A stretch of 64,000 nucleotides of DNA from CAYVVT01 sp964454335 (GTDB lineage Bacteria; Fidelibacterota; UBA8477; JABMPR01), in the NCBI GenBank assembly GCA_964454335.1, contig CAYVVT010000005.1:124001-188000 (forward strand). Direction: 5' to 3'. The notes beneath the pieces were generated by a model, which saw only the letters and a program-made list of their open reading frames with translations, was not told the DNA's origin and did no database searches. Made by a program: the position numbers and the translations under genes. Below, one piece after another: positions 31,877 through 40,744 of the stretch; the first letter of the stretch is position 1, and every line of letters starts with the position of its first letter.

Positions 31877-33004
31877 ATGGCTCACGCATATACACCCGGT
31901 TTAAAGGTTTTACATGAAACCCGTGTCCAGAAGGAACGCCGCCTGCCATTAAGGGGGGAGGTTGTCATTGACAAGGACGCGGAAGTGACCCCTGACGATG
32001 TGGTTGCCCGCACAGATCTGCCTGGCAACGTCCAGATGGTGAACGTGGCCAATATTTTGAATGTGGATCCCCAGGACGTCACCGAGGTCATGGTGAAGAA
32101 GGAAGGTGAACCTGTTGAAAAAGGTGGGCTCATCGCTGAGACCAAAGGACTGTTCGGACTGTTCAAATCCCATGTGGAATCTCCCGTGGATGGGACACTT
32201 GAAGGTGTTTCCATCGTCACCGGGCAGGTTGTCCTGCGTGAAGCGCCCATTCCCGTGGAGATCGACGCCTATATGCGCGGCAGGGTTGTTGAGACCATTC
32301 CCGAAGAGGGCGTGCTCATCGAGACCGATGCAGCCTTCATCCAGGGTATCTTCGGTATCGGTGGGGAAAGCCGCGGGGAACTGGTGATCATCAGCGATAC
32401 CCGCGAGGATGAGATCACACCGGAACAGATCACGCCTGAACTTGCAGGCAAGGTAGTTGTCGGGGGTTCATTCATCAGTCTTGAGGCCTACCAGAAAGCT
32501 ATGGACCACAAGGTGGCGGGAATCGTTGTAGGCGGCTTCAATTACCATGAACTCGAAACCATTCTGGGCTATACACTCGGTGTCGCCATCACCGGATCAG
32601 AGGATCTGGCAACCTCCCTGGTGGTGACCGAAGGTTACGGTCGGATCAGGATGGGGCATCGGACCTTTGAACTGCTGAGTGAAATGGCTGGTAAATTCGC
32701 CTCCATCAACGGCGCTACACAGATCCGTGCCGGCGTGATCAGACCTGAGATCGTCATCCCGCTGTCCCAGGACGAACTGACGGGCAAACACCAGGAGATC
32801 CTGGCATCCGAGGGTATCCAGGCCGGCAGTCTGGTACGCGTGATCCGGGCACCTTATTTTGGCCGTATGGGTGAGGTGGTGAGCCTGCCGTCAGAATTGC
32901 AGAAAATGGAATCCGAAACAATGGTTCGCGTTGCCGAGGTCAGGATCGACAATAAGAATGTCCTCATCCCACGCGCCAACCTGGAGATGGTAGAGACGGA
33001 TTGA
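31877..33004 (+). CDS. Soluble beta-rich protein of unknown function with a KOW-like C-terminus
   Basis: Product of 375 aa with GGAGGG before the ATG, two bases after the MutL-like gene. No signal peptide or membrane span. Residues of about 75-150 (KKEGEPVEKGGLIAE, ESPVDGTLEGVSIVTGQVV) look like a barrel-sandwich hybrid fold, as in lipoyl-carrier or RnfC-type domains, but no modifiable lysine motif is seen. A central section contains GKVVVGGSFISLEAY and IVVGGFNYHELE. The end (VRVIRAPYFGRMGEVVSLP) resembles a KOW/SH3-like loop. I cannot assign a function; its place suggests a cytoplasmic partner of the ATPase. Confidence 0.72.
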   Translation: MAHAYTPGLKVLHETRVQKERRLPLRGEVVIDKDAEVTPDDVVARTDLPGNVQMVNVANILNVDPQDVTEVMVKKEGEPVEKGGLIAETKGLFGLFKSHVESPVDGTLEGVSIVTGQVVLREAPIPVEIDAYMRGRVVETIPEEGVLIETDAAFIQGIFGIGGESRGELVIISDTREDEITPEQITPELAGKVVVGGSFISLEAYQKAMDHKVAGIVVGGFNYHELETILGYTLGVAITGSEDLATSLVVTEGYGRIRMGHRTFELLSEMAGKFASINGATQIRAGVIRPEIVIPLSQDELTGKHQEILASEGIQAGSLVRVIRAPYFGRMGEVVSLPSELQKMESETMVRVAEVRIDNKNVLIPRANLEMVETD

Positions 33005-33330
33005 CAACTGTACCGATGCTGGAGCAGAAGCAAGAGCTCACACTCAGCGATTCAGATCGCGAATTCATAAACCGACTCGCAAAACGCATTCACAAGACCG
33101 GCCTGGTTACACCGGCCGTCTTTTTCCTGGAGATGGTCAAGCCCCTGGCGCTGCTGGGGAGCCATACCATGGTATTTTTCGGGCCGATAATTAGTGCATT
33201 TATACGTGCAGATGGCTATTATCGGGCTGCAGAACTGTTCGAAGAACCGCGCAATGTCGAACTTCTCATCTCAGAGATCGAACGGCTTGAAGCGGAACAT
33301 AAAGACAAGAACGAGGGAGTAAAGCAGTGA
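33001..33330 (+). CDS. Small membrane-associated protein, unknown
   Basis: Product of 109 aa starting at TTG in a four-base TTGA overlap with the previous stop; an ATG at 33016 is the alternative. It has an amphipathic N-terminal helix (SDSDREFINRLAKRIHKTG), a single hydrophobic stretch of about 25 residues around 45-70, and a charged helical tail (LISEIERLEAEHKD). I recognise no family. It lies between the soluble protein and the DUF6754-like gene, whose ATG it overlaps by four bases. Confidence 0.65.
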   Translation: MTTVPMLEQKQELTLSDSDREFINRLAKRIHKTGLVTPAVFFLEMVKPLALLGSHTMVFFGPIISAFIRADGYYRAAELFEEPRNVELLISEIERLEAEHKDKNEGVKQ

Positions 33331-34190
33331 AAGACAAACAATTCTGGTCTGTTGCTGCCGCAATCCTGGTAGCCTTTATCATCTACTGGATTGCAGGGCA
33401 CCCCTTCTTCAAATCTGAACGGATCGTCATGTTCTTCGCCATTCTTCTCGTCTCAGGTACCCTGATGTATGCCATCCGGGTGGCCAAACGAGGTGAAGAC
33501 ATCTTTCTGAGAACGATCCCTGGATTGAAGGCGGTGGAGGAGGCTGTTGGCCGCTCAACTGAAATGGGCAAACCCGTGCTGTATGTACCTGGGATCATGG
33601 ATATGGACCAGGTAGAAACTGTGGCTGGGGTCATTGTGCTTGGACATGTGGCCAGGATGACCTCACGTTACGAAACCAGCCTGAACGTACCTGTCTCAAG
33701 AGCAATTGTGATGAAAGCTGCTCGAGAGAGCTGTCGTGAATCCTATCTCCTGGAAGGTCGTCCCGATCTATTCCATGATGATATGGTCCACTATCTCACC
33801 GATGACCAGTTCGCCTATGCTGCCGGTGTGAACGGGATCATGTTGCGTGAAGAGCCTGCGGCTTGTCTGTATATGGGTAAATTCTATGCTGAATCTCTGC
33901 TGCTGGCTGAGACCGGTAACTCCATCGGTGCCATCCAGATCGCCGGTACAGCCTCACCTGCACAGATCCCCTTCTTTGTCACTGCCTGTGACTATACCCT
34001 TATCGGTGAGGAATTCTTCGCAGCTTCCGCCTATCTCTCACGCGAGCCCGAACTGGTGGGTGGCGTGAAGGGCCAGGATCTTTTGAAGCTGGGAGTGGTT
34101 GGTGCCACCGGCATCGCTGTGGTATTGCGCCTCTTCATGGACCTCGACTGGATGTCCTGGAGTGTACTTGAATTTCTAACGGTACAGTAG
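33327..34190 (+). CDS. DUF6754-like membrane protein
   Basis: Product of 287 aa: two membrane spans (about 8-25 and 33-51), a cytoplasmic-type domain of about 200 residues, and a C-terminal span (about 252-272). Motifs RGEDIFLRTIPGL, AVGRSTEMGKPVLYVPGIMD, ACDYTLIGEEFFAASAYLS and GGVKGQDLLK match what I remember of the DUF6754 family, which has no known function. Start is the ATG in an ATGA overlap with GGGAGT upstream. It is a core member of the 30-38.6 kb operon. Confidence 0.72.
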   Translation: MKDKQFWSVAAAILVAFIIYWIAGHPFFKSERIVMFFAILLVSGTLMYAIRVAKRGEDIFLRTIPGLKAVEEAVGRSTEMGKPVLYVPGIMDMDQVETVAGVIVLGHVARMTSRYETSLNVPVSRAIVMKAARESCRESYLLEGRPDLFHDDMVHYLTDDQFAYAAGVNGIMLREEPAACLYMGKFYAESLLLAETGNSIGAIQIAGTASPAQIPFFVTACDYTLIGEEFFAASAYLSREPELVGGVKGQDLLKLGVVGATGIAVVLRLFMDLDWMSWSVLEFLTVQ

Positions 34191-34199
34191 GAGCGATCT

Positions 34200-35231
34200 A
34201 TGTTCTGGAAAAGGCAAGTTCCAATCGCGATTGCCGCTGTGGTCGGATTCATCACACTCTTTGGCTGGTTCGTTGACGAACCGCATATCGAGTCCTTTGT
34301 CAATGATGACGCCACCCAGTGGTTCGATATCCTGGCAAGTTTTGCCATCTTTCTCGGTGCCCTGAACCTGCTGAAACTGCAGGGGCGCAAGATCATCAAG
34401 CAGCAGAAAGGTTGGCAGTACAGTGTTCTGGCCATCCTGGGCTTTACATTTTCATTTACTGCTGGATTTCTCATGCTTGGAGCCTATACGGTAGAGGTAT
34501 CCGACCCAGGCACAAATCCGAGTGCGGTTGCCGAGGTCCTTAGTGAAGAGATCTATCTGGATCAAGAGGCTACGCAGAACATCCTTTCATTGATCGAGCC
34601 GGATGATCCATACAGCCTTGAAGCCCCCTATTTCACCAGACGCGGTGCCAAAAACATTGTAGAGGATCTGGAAGCCAAAGGTGCTGAGGTAGCAATCATA
34701 CCTGCCCAATGGGGAGGTCACCTCACGACGAGAGGGAGCCTCTTCAACTGGATGTTCAGGTTCATGTTCACACCTCTCTCGGCTACCATGTTCGCCCTGT
34801 TGGCCTTCTTTGTCGCTTCAGCATCATACCGGGCATTCAGGATCCGGAATTTTGAGGCGACACTACTGCTGGTTTCAGGGATCATCATCATGTTGGGCAG
34901 GGTACCGATAGGCAGCTACATACCAACCTGGTTCATTGAGTGTATTGTAGTCCTGGCAATCGGAATAGGAGTCAATACATGGTTTAAAAACCGGATGATC
35001 ACGCTAGCAACCGTGCTAGGTGGATTGCTGATCGTTATAATCGTTGGCTTTATCACCGGCTGGGCAATTGACCAGCCTGGAATCTTCTTCCTACCGGTTC
35101 TGCAGGACTGGATCTATAACTATCCCAATGTAGCTGGCGCAAGAGCCATCATGATCGGTATCGGTCTGGGTATCTTCGCAACATCCATTCGCTACATCCT
35201 GGGTATCGAACGCTCTTATATCGGAGAATGA
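34200..35231 (+). CDS. Polytopic membrane protein, unknown (MutL/DUF6754 operon)
   Basis: Product of 343 aa with AGGAGC before the ATG. Three N-terminal spans are followed by an extracytoplasmic or soluble section of about 90 residues (100-190, rich in D and E, with YFTRRGAKNIVEDLEAKGAEV), then about five spans to the end. I recognise no family. Overlap of four bases with the next gene indicates coupled translation and probably a complex of fixed stoichiometry. Confidence 0.68.
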   Translation: MFWKRQVPIAIAAVVGFITLFGWFVDEPHIESFVNDDATQWFDILASFAIFLGALNLLKLQGRKIIKQQKGWQYSVLAILGFTFSFTAGFLMLGAYTVEVSDPGTNPSAVAEVLSEEIYLDQEATQNILSLIEPDDPYSLEAPYFTRRGAKNIVEDLEAKGAEVAIIPAQWGGHLTTRGSLFNWMFRFMFTPLSATMFALLAFFVASASYRAFRIRNFEATLLLVSGIIIMLGRVPIGSYIPTWFIECIVVLAIGIGVNTWFKNRMITLATVLGGLLIVIIVGFITGWAIDQPGIFFLPVLQDWIYNYPNVAGARAIMIGIGLGIFATSIRYILGIERSYIGE

Positions 35232-36082
35232 TCATGAATGGCGTAAGTGATTTTATCATCAGGATGGGGCGGTTGGACCGCCGGATCATCTTCGTAGTCA
35301 TTGCCGTGGTCGTGATCCTGCCCTTATTCTTCCCAATGGGGCTGCCCATCCGGGCAACTTCATCGTCCCAGGAGGTTTTTAATACAGTTGAGAAACTGCA
35401 ACCCGGCCAGAAAGCCCTGGTCTCGTTCGAGTACGGACCCAGCACCCGTCCCGAGATCCATCCCATGACCATCGCCATGCTGAGACATCTGTTTGAGAAA
35501 GATGTGAAGGTCTACGTCACCTGTCTCTGGCCAGATGGCCAGTTCATGGCCCAGGATGCGCTCCAGGAAGTCGCAGTCGAACAATACAACAAGGTGTATG
35601 GTGAAGACTATGTCCTGCTTGGATTCCGTCCCGGGAATGAAGCGGTGGTCAAAGGTATTGTCAGCGATCTACCGACGCTTTATACCATTGATGCCTACGG
35701 CACTCTGATCAATGAGATTCCCATGATGGAAGGCATCGATCAGTTTGCTGATTTCGACTTCCTGTTCTCAGCCTCAGCCGGTTATCCCGGCACTGTTGAG
35801 TGGGTGCAGTATGCTGCAGATCCCACCGGTGTGGCCATGAGTACTGGGACGACGTCGATCCAGGTGAACGAGGTCATGCCCTATGTCCAGTCCGGACAGA
35901 TCAAAGGTATCCTGGGAGGTATGCCGGGTGCAGCGGAATATGAATCCCTCATTGGTCAGGCCGGGATCGGTACCAGTGGTATGGATGCCCAGTCCATTGC
36001 ACATCTGGTGATCGTGGCATTTATCATCTTTGGTAACGTTGCCTACTACCTGGAACGGCAGCGACAGAAGAAGTATTCTTAG
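35228..36082 (+). CDS. Membrane-anchored alpha/beta protein, unknown (MutL/DUF6754 operon)
   Basis: Product of 284 aa with an N-terminal span (about 20-38), a soluble domain of about 210 residues and a C-terminal span (about 254-272) with a short basic tail. The soluble part alternates strands and helices (KALVSFEYGPSTRPEIHP, DVKVYVTCLWPDGQ, FLFSASAGYPGTVEW, GQIKGILGGMPGAAEYE) like a Rossmann-type fold. No nucleotide motif is obvious. The start could be the ATG at 35228 or the ATG six bases later. Confidence 0.68.
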   Translation: MIMNGVSDFIIRMGRLDRRIIFVVIAVVVILPLFFPMGLPIRATSSSQEVFNTVEKLQPGQKALVSFEYGPSTRPEIHPMTIAMLRHLFEKDVKVYVTCLWPDGQFMAQDALQEVAVEQYNKVYGEDYVLLGFRPGNEAVVKGIVSDLPTLYTIDAYGTLINEIPMMEGIDQFADFDFLFSASAGYPGTVEWVQYAADPTGVAMSTGTTSIQVNEVMPYVQSGQIKGILGGMPGAAEYESLIGQAGIGTSGMDAQSIAHLVIVAFIIFGNVAYYLERQRQKKYS

Positions 36083-36094
36083 GAGGATGTCAGA

Positions 36095-36937
36095 ATGAAC
36101 GGTGCTGAAATCTTTGGAGCCTGGTTTGCTGTCTTCCTGACGCTGGCAATCTTCTCCTATCTATACAAAGATAATCCTTTTTACAAGGCGGCTGAGCACA
36201 TCTTCGTGGGTGTGTCAGCGGGGTACTGGACATCCATGTTCTTCTGGACCCAGATCCAGCCAAATCTGTTCGGGCGGCTATGGCCGACCCCGGATGGTGA
36301 GATCACAGGGTTCTTAATGAAGTTGTGGTACGGTATCTACAACCTGTTCGGTTTCATTGTCCCGTCGGTATTCCCGGCAGGGGGCATCGATCGCGGACAT
36401 GGGCACGATCCGGTATTCATGTATGTCCTGCCGCTGATCCTAGGTATCCTTATGCTGTTGAGCGTCTTTTCGAAGCTCAGCTGGCTGGCTCGTATGGGTA
36501 TTGCCTATACCGTTGGTATGGCAGCTGGTCTGAGGGCCTACGCATTCCTGAATTCCAACGTCATCGGTCAGATCAAGGGCAGTGCAGTGGAATTCGTCGG
36601 TCTGCCCTTCTTCAGGTTGATCGGAGATAGCGTCTTCAACAGTCTGATCATTCTGGTGGGAACGCTCACCGGACTGTTGTACTTCTATTTCTCCAAGGAT
36701 CATAAAGGGGTGTTCGGCAAAATAACCAGAACGGGGATCTATTTCCTGATGATCTCCTTCGGTGCCTCCTTTGGGTTTGCGGTCATGGGACGTATCTCGT
36801 TGCTCATCGGTCGTTTCACCGATCTTATAGACTATGGGACGTCCACATACCATTATGCTTCGATCTGGGTGCTTGTGATCATGATCGCTGTATTGACTGT
36901 CTGGACATTTCGTCAGAAAACACCAGCACAGCAATAG
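36095..36937 (+). CDS. Polytopic membrane protein, unknown (MutL/DUF6754 operon)
   Basis: Product of 280 aa with a strong AGGAGGA ribosome-binding site. About seven to eight hydrophobic spans cover nearly the whole length, starting AWFAVFLTLAIFSYLY. Conserved-looking loops include KAAEHIFVGVSAGYW and RFTDLIDYGTSTYHYAS. No known family comes to mind. It is the last of the five membrane proteins between the MutL-like gene and the ABC pair. Confidence 0.68.
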   Translation: MNGAEIFGAWFAVFLTLAIFSYLYKDNPFYKAAEHIFVGVSAGYWTSMFFWTQIQPNLFGRLWPTPDGEITGFLMKLWYGIYNLFGFIVPSVFPAGGIDRGHGHDPVFMYVLPLILGILMLLSVFSKLSWLARMGIAYTVGMAAGLRAYAFLNSNVIGQIKGSAVEFVGLPFFRLIGDSVFNSLIILVGTLTGLLYFYFSKDHKGVFGKITRTGIYFLMISFGASFGFAVMGRISLLIGRFTDLIDYGTSTYHYASIWVLVIMIAVLTVWTFRQKTPAQQ

Positions 36938-36953
36938 GGGGGAATAGGGGCCA

Positions 36954-37880
36954 ATGGCTGTATCCATCACCCTCCGGAATATTCTGAAGAAGTACGGGAC
37001 TGAACCGGTACTCAAGAATATCACGGTAGGGGTAGAACGGGGTCATATCCACGCCATCATCGGTCCCACTGGCGCAGGTAAATCAGTACTCCTGAGGGTG
37101 ATGGCGACGTTATGTGCGCCCACCCTGGGATCCGGGTATATCAATGGTCTCAATCTTGGCGCCCGCCAGAATCAGATCCGCCACCAGATCGGATACATGG
37201 CTCAGAGATCCCGTTTTGAATCCGATCTCACTCTGTTGGAAAACCTCCTGCTGCAGGGCAAACTCCATTCTCTGGGCGAACAGGACTGCCTGGCCCGGAT
37301 CAGCGGTTTTGCGAACCGCTTTCAGATTACCGAAATGCTGAATCGATTTCCACGGGATGTCTCACTCGGCACGCGCAGGAAAACTGAATTCATCCGGGCT
37401 GTGCTCCATAATCCCAGCATTCTCCTGCTGGATGAGCCCACGGCTTCTCTGGATCAACAATCCAAGAACCAGATGGAGACCTTCCTCCGGGAGCAGAAAT
37501 CCCGCTTCACGACGGTCATGGTCTCCAGCAACCTTCACCAGGTGGAAATGATGGCGGATCGGATCTCAGTGATCCGTGAAGGCCAGGTCATCGCAGATGG
37601 TACTCTTGGCGAATTGCAGGAATCCGACCGTGAGAACCGCATCCTCGACCTCAGTGTGACCATGGTGGATGAGCGCGATGTCACCCGTCTGGATGCACAA
37701 CCCGGGGTCACTTCCTATACCATGCACGGGAATCACTATGAGATCATCACGGAACCGGAAGTCCCGCCGGAGGAGATCCTGGCATTGTTTACCGAGCGGG
37801 TGATCTCCTTCAAGCCCCGAAGACCGAACCTGCAGGACCTTTTCCTGCGGCTGGTAAAGGTGGATGAATCCCATGGGTAA
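36954..37880 (+). CDS. ABC transporter ATPase, phosphate/ABC-2-like
   Basis: Product of 308 aa. Walker A is IIGPTGAGKSVLLR (about 36-49), the Q-loop is IGYMAQRSRF, and Walker B is ILLLDEPTASLDQ. The family signature normally read as LSGGQ is degenerate (VSLGTRRKTEFIRA). A C-terminal extension of about 80 residues after the H-loop region (SSNLHQVEMMADR) is common in ABC-2 exporters. It overlaps the permease gene that follows, so the two form one transporter. Position at the end of the MutL/DUF6754 operon suggests it belongs to that system. Confidence 0.88.
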   Translation: MAVSITLRNILKKYGTEPVLKNITVGVERGHIHAIIGPTGAGKSVLLRVMATLCAPTLGSGYINGLNLGARQNQIRHQIGYMAQRSRFESDLTLLENLLLQGKLHSLGEQDCLARISGFANRFQITEMLNRFPRDVSLGTRRKTEFIRAVLHNPSILLLDEPTASLDQQSKNQMETFLREQKSRFTTVMVSSNLHQVEMMADRISVIREGQVIADGTLGELQESDRENRILDLSVTMVDERDVTRLDAQPGVTSYTMHGNHYEIITEPEVPPEEILALFTERVISFKPRRPNLQDLFLRLVKVDESHG

Positions 37881-38631
37881 TGTCTTATCAGCACTCTGGT
37901 TCCGGGAGGGTCTACTCTACCGTCGGCACGTCCTTACGACAGGATTTCTGCCCATCATAACCGGTCTCGTGTTCTTCTTCATATTCAGCCTGCCCTTCAG
38001 GACCTTCCTCCCGGAAGCTGAGTGGGTTGTGGCGCTGCAATCCTTTGTCCTGGACACCATCGTTCTCACCATGGTCATTTCGATCTTTGAGACGACTGCG
38101 AGGTTCTACTGGGAGGTGCAGTACGGGAACGGCATGGCCAGTCTGTACGAAATGGGCCGCTTTAAGAGGGAGCCTTCGTTCTTCATGGCGCAGTCGCTGG
38201 TAGCCCTGGTGAAGAGCTTCACTCATGGGATCCTGGTCTTCATCCTGCTGTTGATCCTTACCGATCAGTACGAGTTCAATATGAATATTCAGGCAGTAAT
38301 CGCATTCATGGTGCTGGGATCCCTGCAGGTCATCGCTCTCAGTAAGATCGCCGGTCTGATGGTCCGCCAGGTAGAGTTCCTCAGCAAGATACTATATCTT
38401 GGGGGTATACCGATTTTATTGATCTGCGGACTATATCTAGTAGGTCCGTCGCCTCTGGATCAGATCAGCACAATTTCCTATTATCTACCACCTTTTAACT
38501 GGTTGGTAGGTTTGAACGATGCTTTTCTGGATGGTACGATCAACTACGGTTTTCTCTTTATCAGCCTCATTGAGACCCTTTTCATCACCTGGCTGGCAGC
38601 CACATTTTTCCACCTGGATGGGGATCGATGA
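37873..38631 (+). CDS. ABC-2-type transporter permease
   Basis: Product of 252 aa with six membrane spans, the usual size of an ABC-2 permease half. I chose the ATG at 37873 because AAGGTGG lies eight bases before it; an ATG nine bases earlier would leave no room. It overlaps the ATPase gene by eight bases and the next gene by four. Substrate and direction are unknown; most such pairs export lipids, glycans or drugs. Confidence 0.8.
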   Translation: MGNVLSALWFREGLLYRRHVLTTGFLPIITGLVFFFIFSLPFRTFLPEAEWVVALQSFVLDTIVLTMVISIFETTARFYWEVQYGNGMASLYEMGRFKREPSFFMAQSLVALVKSFTHGILVFILLLILTDQYEFNMNIQAVIAFMVLGSLQVIALSKIAGLMVRQVEFLSKILYLGGIPILLICGLYLVGPSPLDQISTISYYLPPFNWLVGLNDAFLDGTINYGFLFISLIETLFITWLAATFFHLDGDR

Positions 38632-39107
38632 GGGTCTATCTGGCAGGTGCCATCGAAGCCGCTCCCGACGGTGGTAAAACATGGCGGAACAGGCTGCGGC
38701 CCATACTCCAGAACGAATTCTCCGCCCAGGTATTCGATCCAACCATAGAGGAACCCGGTCTACTTTCTCCTGAGGAAAGAGAAGCTTTTCGTGAGTGGAA
38801 AGTTACTGATTATAAAAGATTTAGCGATGTTATCTCACGGATCATCGATTACGATCTCGATCATCTACTCAATCATACCGATCTTGTGATCTGTCTCTGG
38901 GATGAGTACGTGGTCGGTGGTGGCGGGACTCAGGGGGAGCTCACGCTCGCCCACCATTTCAATATCCCCGTTTACCTCGTTCTGGGCATGCCGATCAGGG
39001 ATGTTTCAAGCTGGATCCTGGGCTGTTCTTCGGAAGTCTTCGAGAATTTCGATGAATTGCTCGAAATGCTCCGGAAAGCCCCATTTCACAAGGATTCGCA
39101 GAAATGA
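38628..39107 (+). CDS. Nucleoside 2-deoxyribosyltransferase-like protein
   Basis: Product of 159 aa with the family opening VYLAGAIEAAPDGGKTWR, a central DLDHLLNHTDLVICLWDEY, and the catalytic-glutamate region GGGGTQGELTLAH. The fold transfers deoxyribose between bases or hydrolyses deoxynucleotides. The ATG overlaps the permease stop by four bases, so the gene is read with the ABC operon although the function appears unrelated. Confidence 0.78.
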   Translation: MRVYLAGAIEAAPDGGKTWRNRLRPILQNEFSAQVFDPTIEEPGLLSPEEREAFREWKVTDYKRFSDVISRIIDYDLDHLLNHTDLVICLWDEYVVGGGGTQGELTLAHHFNIPVYLVLGMPIRDVSSWILGCSSEVFENFDELLEMLRKAPFHKDSQK

Positions 39108-39247
39108 ATATCTGCTTGACTTTAATAGGGGGTCCCTTAAGTTTTAGTACGCAATCCCAATAGGGGCAAGGATTTACGGAGATTTGTCGTATAAAAACGG
39201 CTGAATTCCAAATGACCTGAACAACAACAAAATTGTCCGCATCAAAC

Positions 39248-39254
39248 AAGGAGG
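39248..39254 (+). promoter_or_regulatory. Strong ribosome-binding site of the HU gene
   Basis: A complete AAGGAGG seven bases before the ATG, the best match to the 16S rRNA tail seen in the window. It follows a 150-base AT-rich leader (39108-39261) holding TTGACT at 39117 and TATAAA at 39190, which are not correctly spaced to each other. Confidence 0.7.
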
Positions 39255-39261
39255 AAACCAA

Positions 39262-39534
39262 ATGAACAAAGCTGAACTGATTGCACAGATTGCCGCAGAC
39301 GCAGGCATCTCGAAAGCACAGGCCGAAAAGGCACTGGGCGCCTTCACAGGGGCCGTAACCAATTCACTGAAGGGTGGCACAAAAGTCTCCCTGGTCGGTT
39401 TTGGTACTTTCGATGTGTCAGCTCGTGCTGCCCGTACTGCCCGCAATCCGCGCACAGGTGAGACCATCCAGGTTGCAGCGAGCAATGTACCCCGCTTCAA
39501 GGCAGGGAAAGCTCTGAAGGAAGCCGTCAACTAG
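39262..39534 (+). CDS. hup: HU-family DNA-binding protein
   Basis: Product of 90 aa, canonical HU length. The opening MNKAELIAQIAADAGISK, the VSLVGFGTF turn and the DNA-binding arm with RTARNPRTGETI followed by VPRFKAGKALK are all present. It bends and compacts DNA as a dimer. It has its own leader, a near-perfect ribosome-binding site and a strong terminator, in keeping with high, independent expression. Confidence 0.96.
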   Translation: MNKAELIAQIAADAGISKAQAEKALGAFTGAVTNSLKGGTKVSLVGFGTFDVSARAARTARNPRTGETIQVAASNVPRFKAGKALKEAVN

Positions 39535-39558
39535 TACAGCTACAGCTTGATAGACAAA

Positions 39559-39582
39559 CCCCGCCAACCGGCGGGGTTTTTT
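39559..39582 (+). terminator. Rho-independent terminator of the HU gene
   Basis: CCCCGCC and GGCGGGG make a 7-bp GC stem around a four-base loop, followed at once by six T. The T tract ends only ten bases before the alanine racemase ATG. Confidence 0.9.
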
Positions 39583-39592
39583 ATGGAATTTC

Positions 39593-40672
39593 ATGGAAAC
39601 GTTGTGTGAGATATCGAGAGCTGCACTGCAGCATAACCTGGGATTTCTGCAAGAGAAGGCCTCTGGTGCAGGCACCATCCCGGTGGTAAAGGCGAATGCC
39701 TACGGACACGGTGTCCAGGGCGTTGTCGAGATTCTGCATGATTTTGGAGGCTGCCCATGCTTTGCTGTGGCGACCCTGGAGGAAGCCGAGGAACTTTCTG
39801 AACTCTATCCTGATCTGTCCATCCTGATCTTCTCCAGGATCTTCCCGGAAGAACTCAACAGGATCAGACCAAATATGATCCTAACCATCACCTCTTTGGA
39901 GGATCTGCAGGCATTAGCAGCCAGGGTACATGAGCCCTGTCCCGTTCATCTGAACGTCAATACCGGCATGAACCGTCTGGGAATCTCCGCTGAAGAAGCA
40001 CTAGGCATTGTGCAAACCCCCCCTGAGGGAATGAATATCACCGGTCTTTACTCGCATTTCTCGTCATCCGACAGCGATGAAAGAACAGTATTTGAGCATC
40101 AACTCCTGGAGATAAAGCAACTTATTTCTGAGCTGCGTCGTATAGGATTCGACGGCCTGATACACTGCGCCAACAGTGCAGCAACCCTCATGGATACTGA
40201 TATCCAATTCGACGGAGTACGTTTAGGCATCAGTCTCTACGGATACGATCCCAGCCAGACACGACAGCATCGTAAGGATCTGAGGCCTGTCATGACCCTG
40301 AAGGCGCCACTGGTCAGGAGTCAGGCAATTGTCGCCGGCAGCCCGGTAAGCTACGGTGAACGATGGCGGGCGGCAGTGGATACACGGATCGGTACACTGA
40401 GGATCGGGTATGCCGATGGCTATAACCGATTATTGACAAACAGGGGTCATGCCGTGCACAATGATCAGGTCTTTCCGGTTGTGGGAACGGTTACCATGGA
40501 TCACATCATGATCGATCTCGGAAATACGGATGTGAAGGTAGGTGAATACCTGACGGTTCTGGGTGAGGAACACCCCCGAACCTCCTGCTACACGGTGGCG
40601 GATCAGCTTGAAACCATCACCTATGAAATCACCTGTGCGGTGAGCCCGCGGGTACGTCGGGTTTATTTATAA
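39593..40672 (+). CDS. alr: Alanine racemase
   Basis: Product of 359 aa. The PLP lysine lies in VVKANAYGHG (about residue 33). NVNTGMNRLGI, SHFSSSDS, HCANSAATL and FDGVRLGISLYGYDP follow in order, and the catalytic tyrosine of the second domain is in SPVSYGERW. VVGTVTMDHIMIDLG is also diagnostic. It makes D-alanine for peptidoglycan. The start is directly behind the HU terminator, so it depends either on read-through or on a promoter overlapping the hairpin. It lies near the cell-wall cluster that follows. Confidence 0.94.
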   Translation: METLCEISRAALQHNLGFLQEKASGAGTIPVVKANAYGHGVQGVVEILHDFGGCPCFAVATLEEAEELSELYPDLSILIFSRIFPEELNRIRPNMILTITSLEDLQALAARVHEPCPVHLNVNTGMNRLGISAEEALGIVQTPPEGMNITGLYSHFSSSDSDERTVFEHQLLEIKQLISELRRIGFDGLIHCANSAATLMDTDIQFDGVRLGISLYGYDPSQTRQHRKDLRPVMTLKAPLVRSQAIVAGSPVSYGERWRAAVDTRIGTLRIGYADGYNRLLTNRGHAVHNDQVFPVVGTVTMDHIMIDLGNTDVKVGEYLTVLGEEHPRTSCYTVADQLETITYEITCAVSPRVRRVYL

Positions 40673-40744
40673 AAAAAATTTACTATCTCCCCCAATAAAA
40701 CTGTTGATATTAACCAAAATAGTATTATCTCCCAACGAGATGAG

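Noticed and set aside
36954..37880. This ATPase as the missing energiser of the YejABE-like importer
   Set aside because: It overlaps its own ABC-2 permease gene and lacks the features of DppD/DppF-type ATPases.
39108..39261. Small RNA or riboswitch in the HU leader
   Set aside because: I see no stable hairpin set or known aptamer core; the AT-rich leader is adequately explained as a promoter region.
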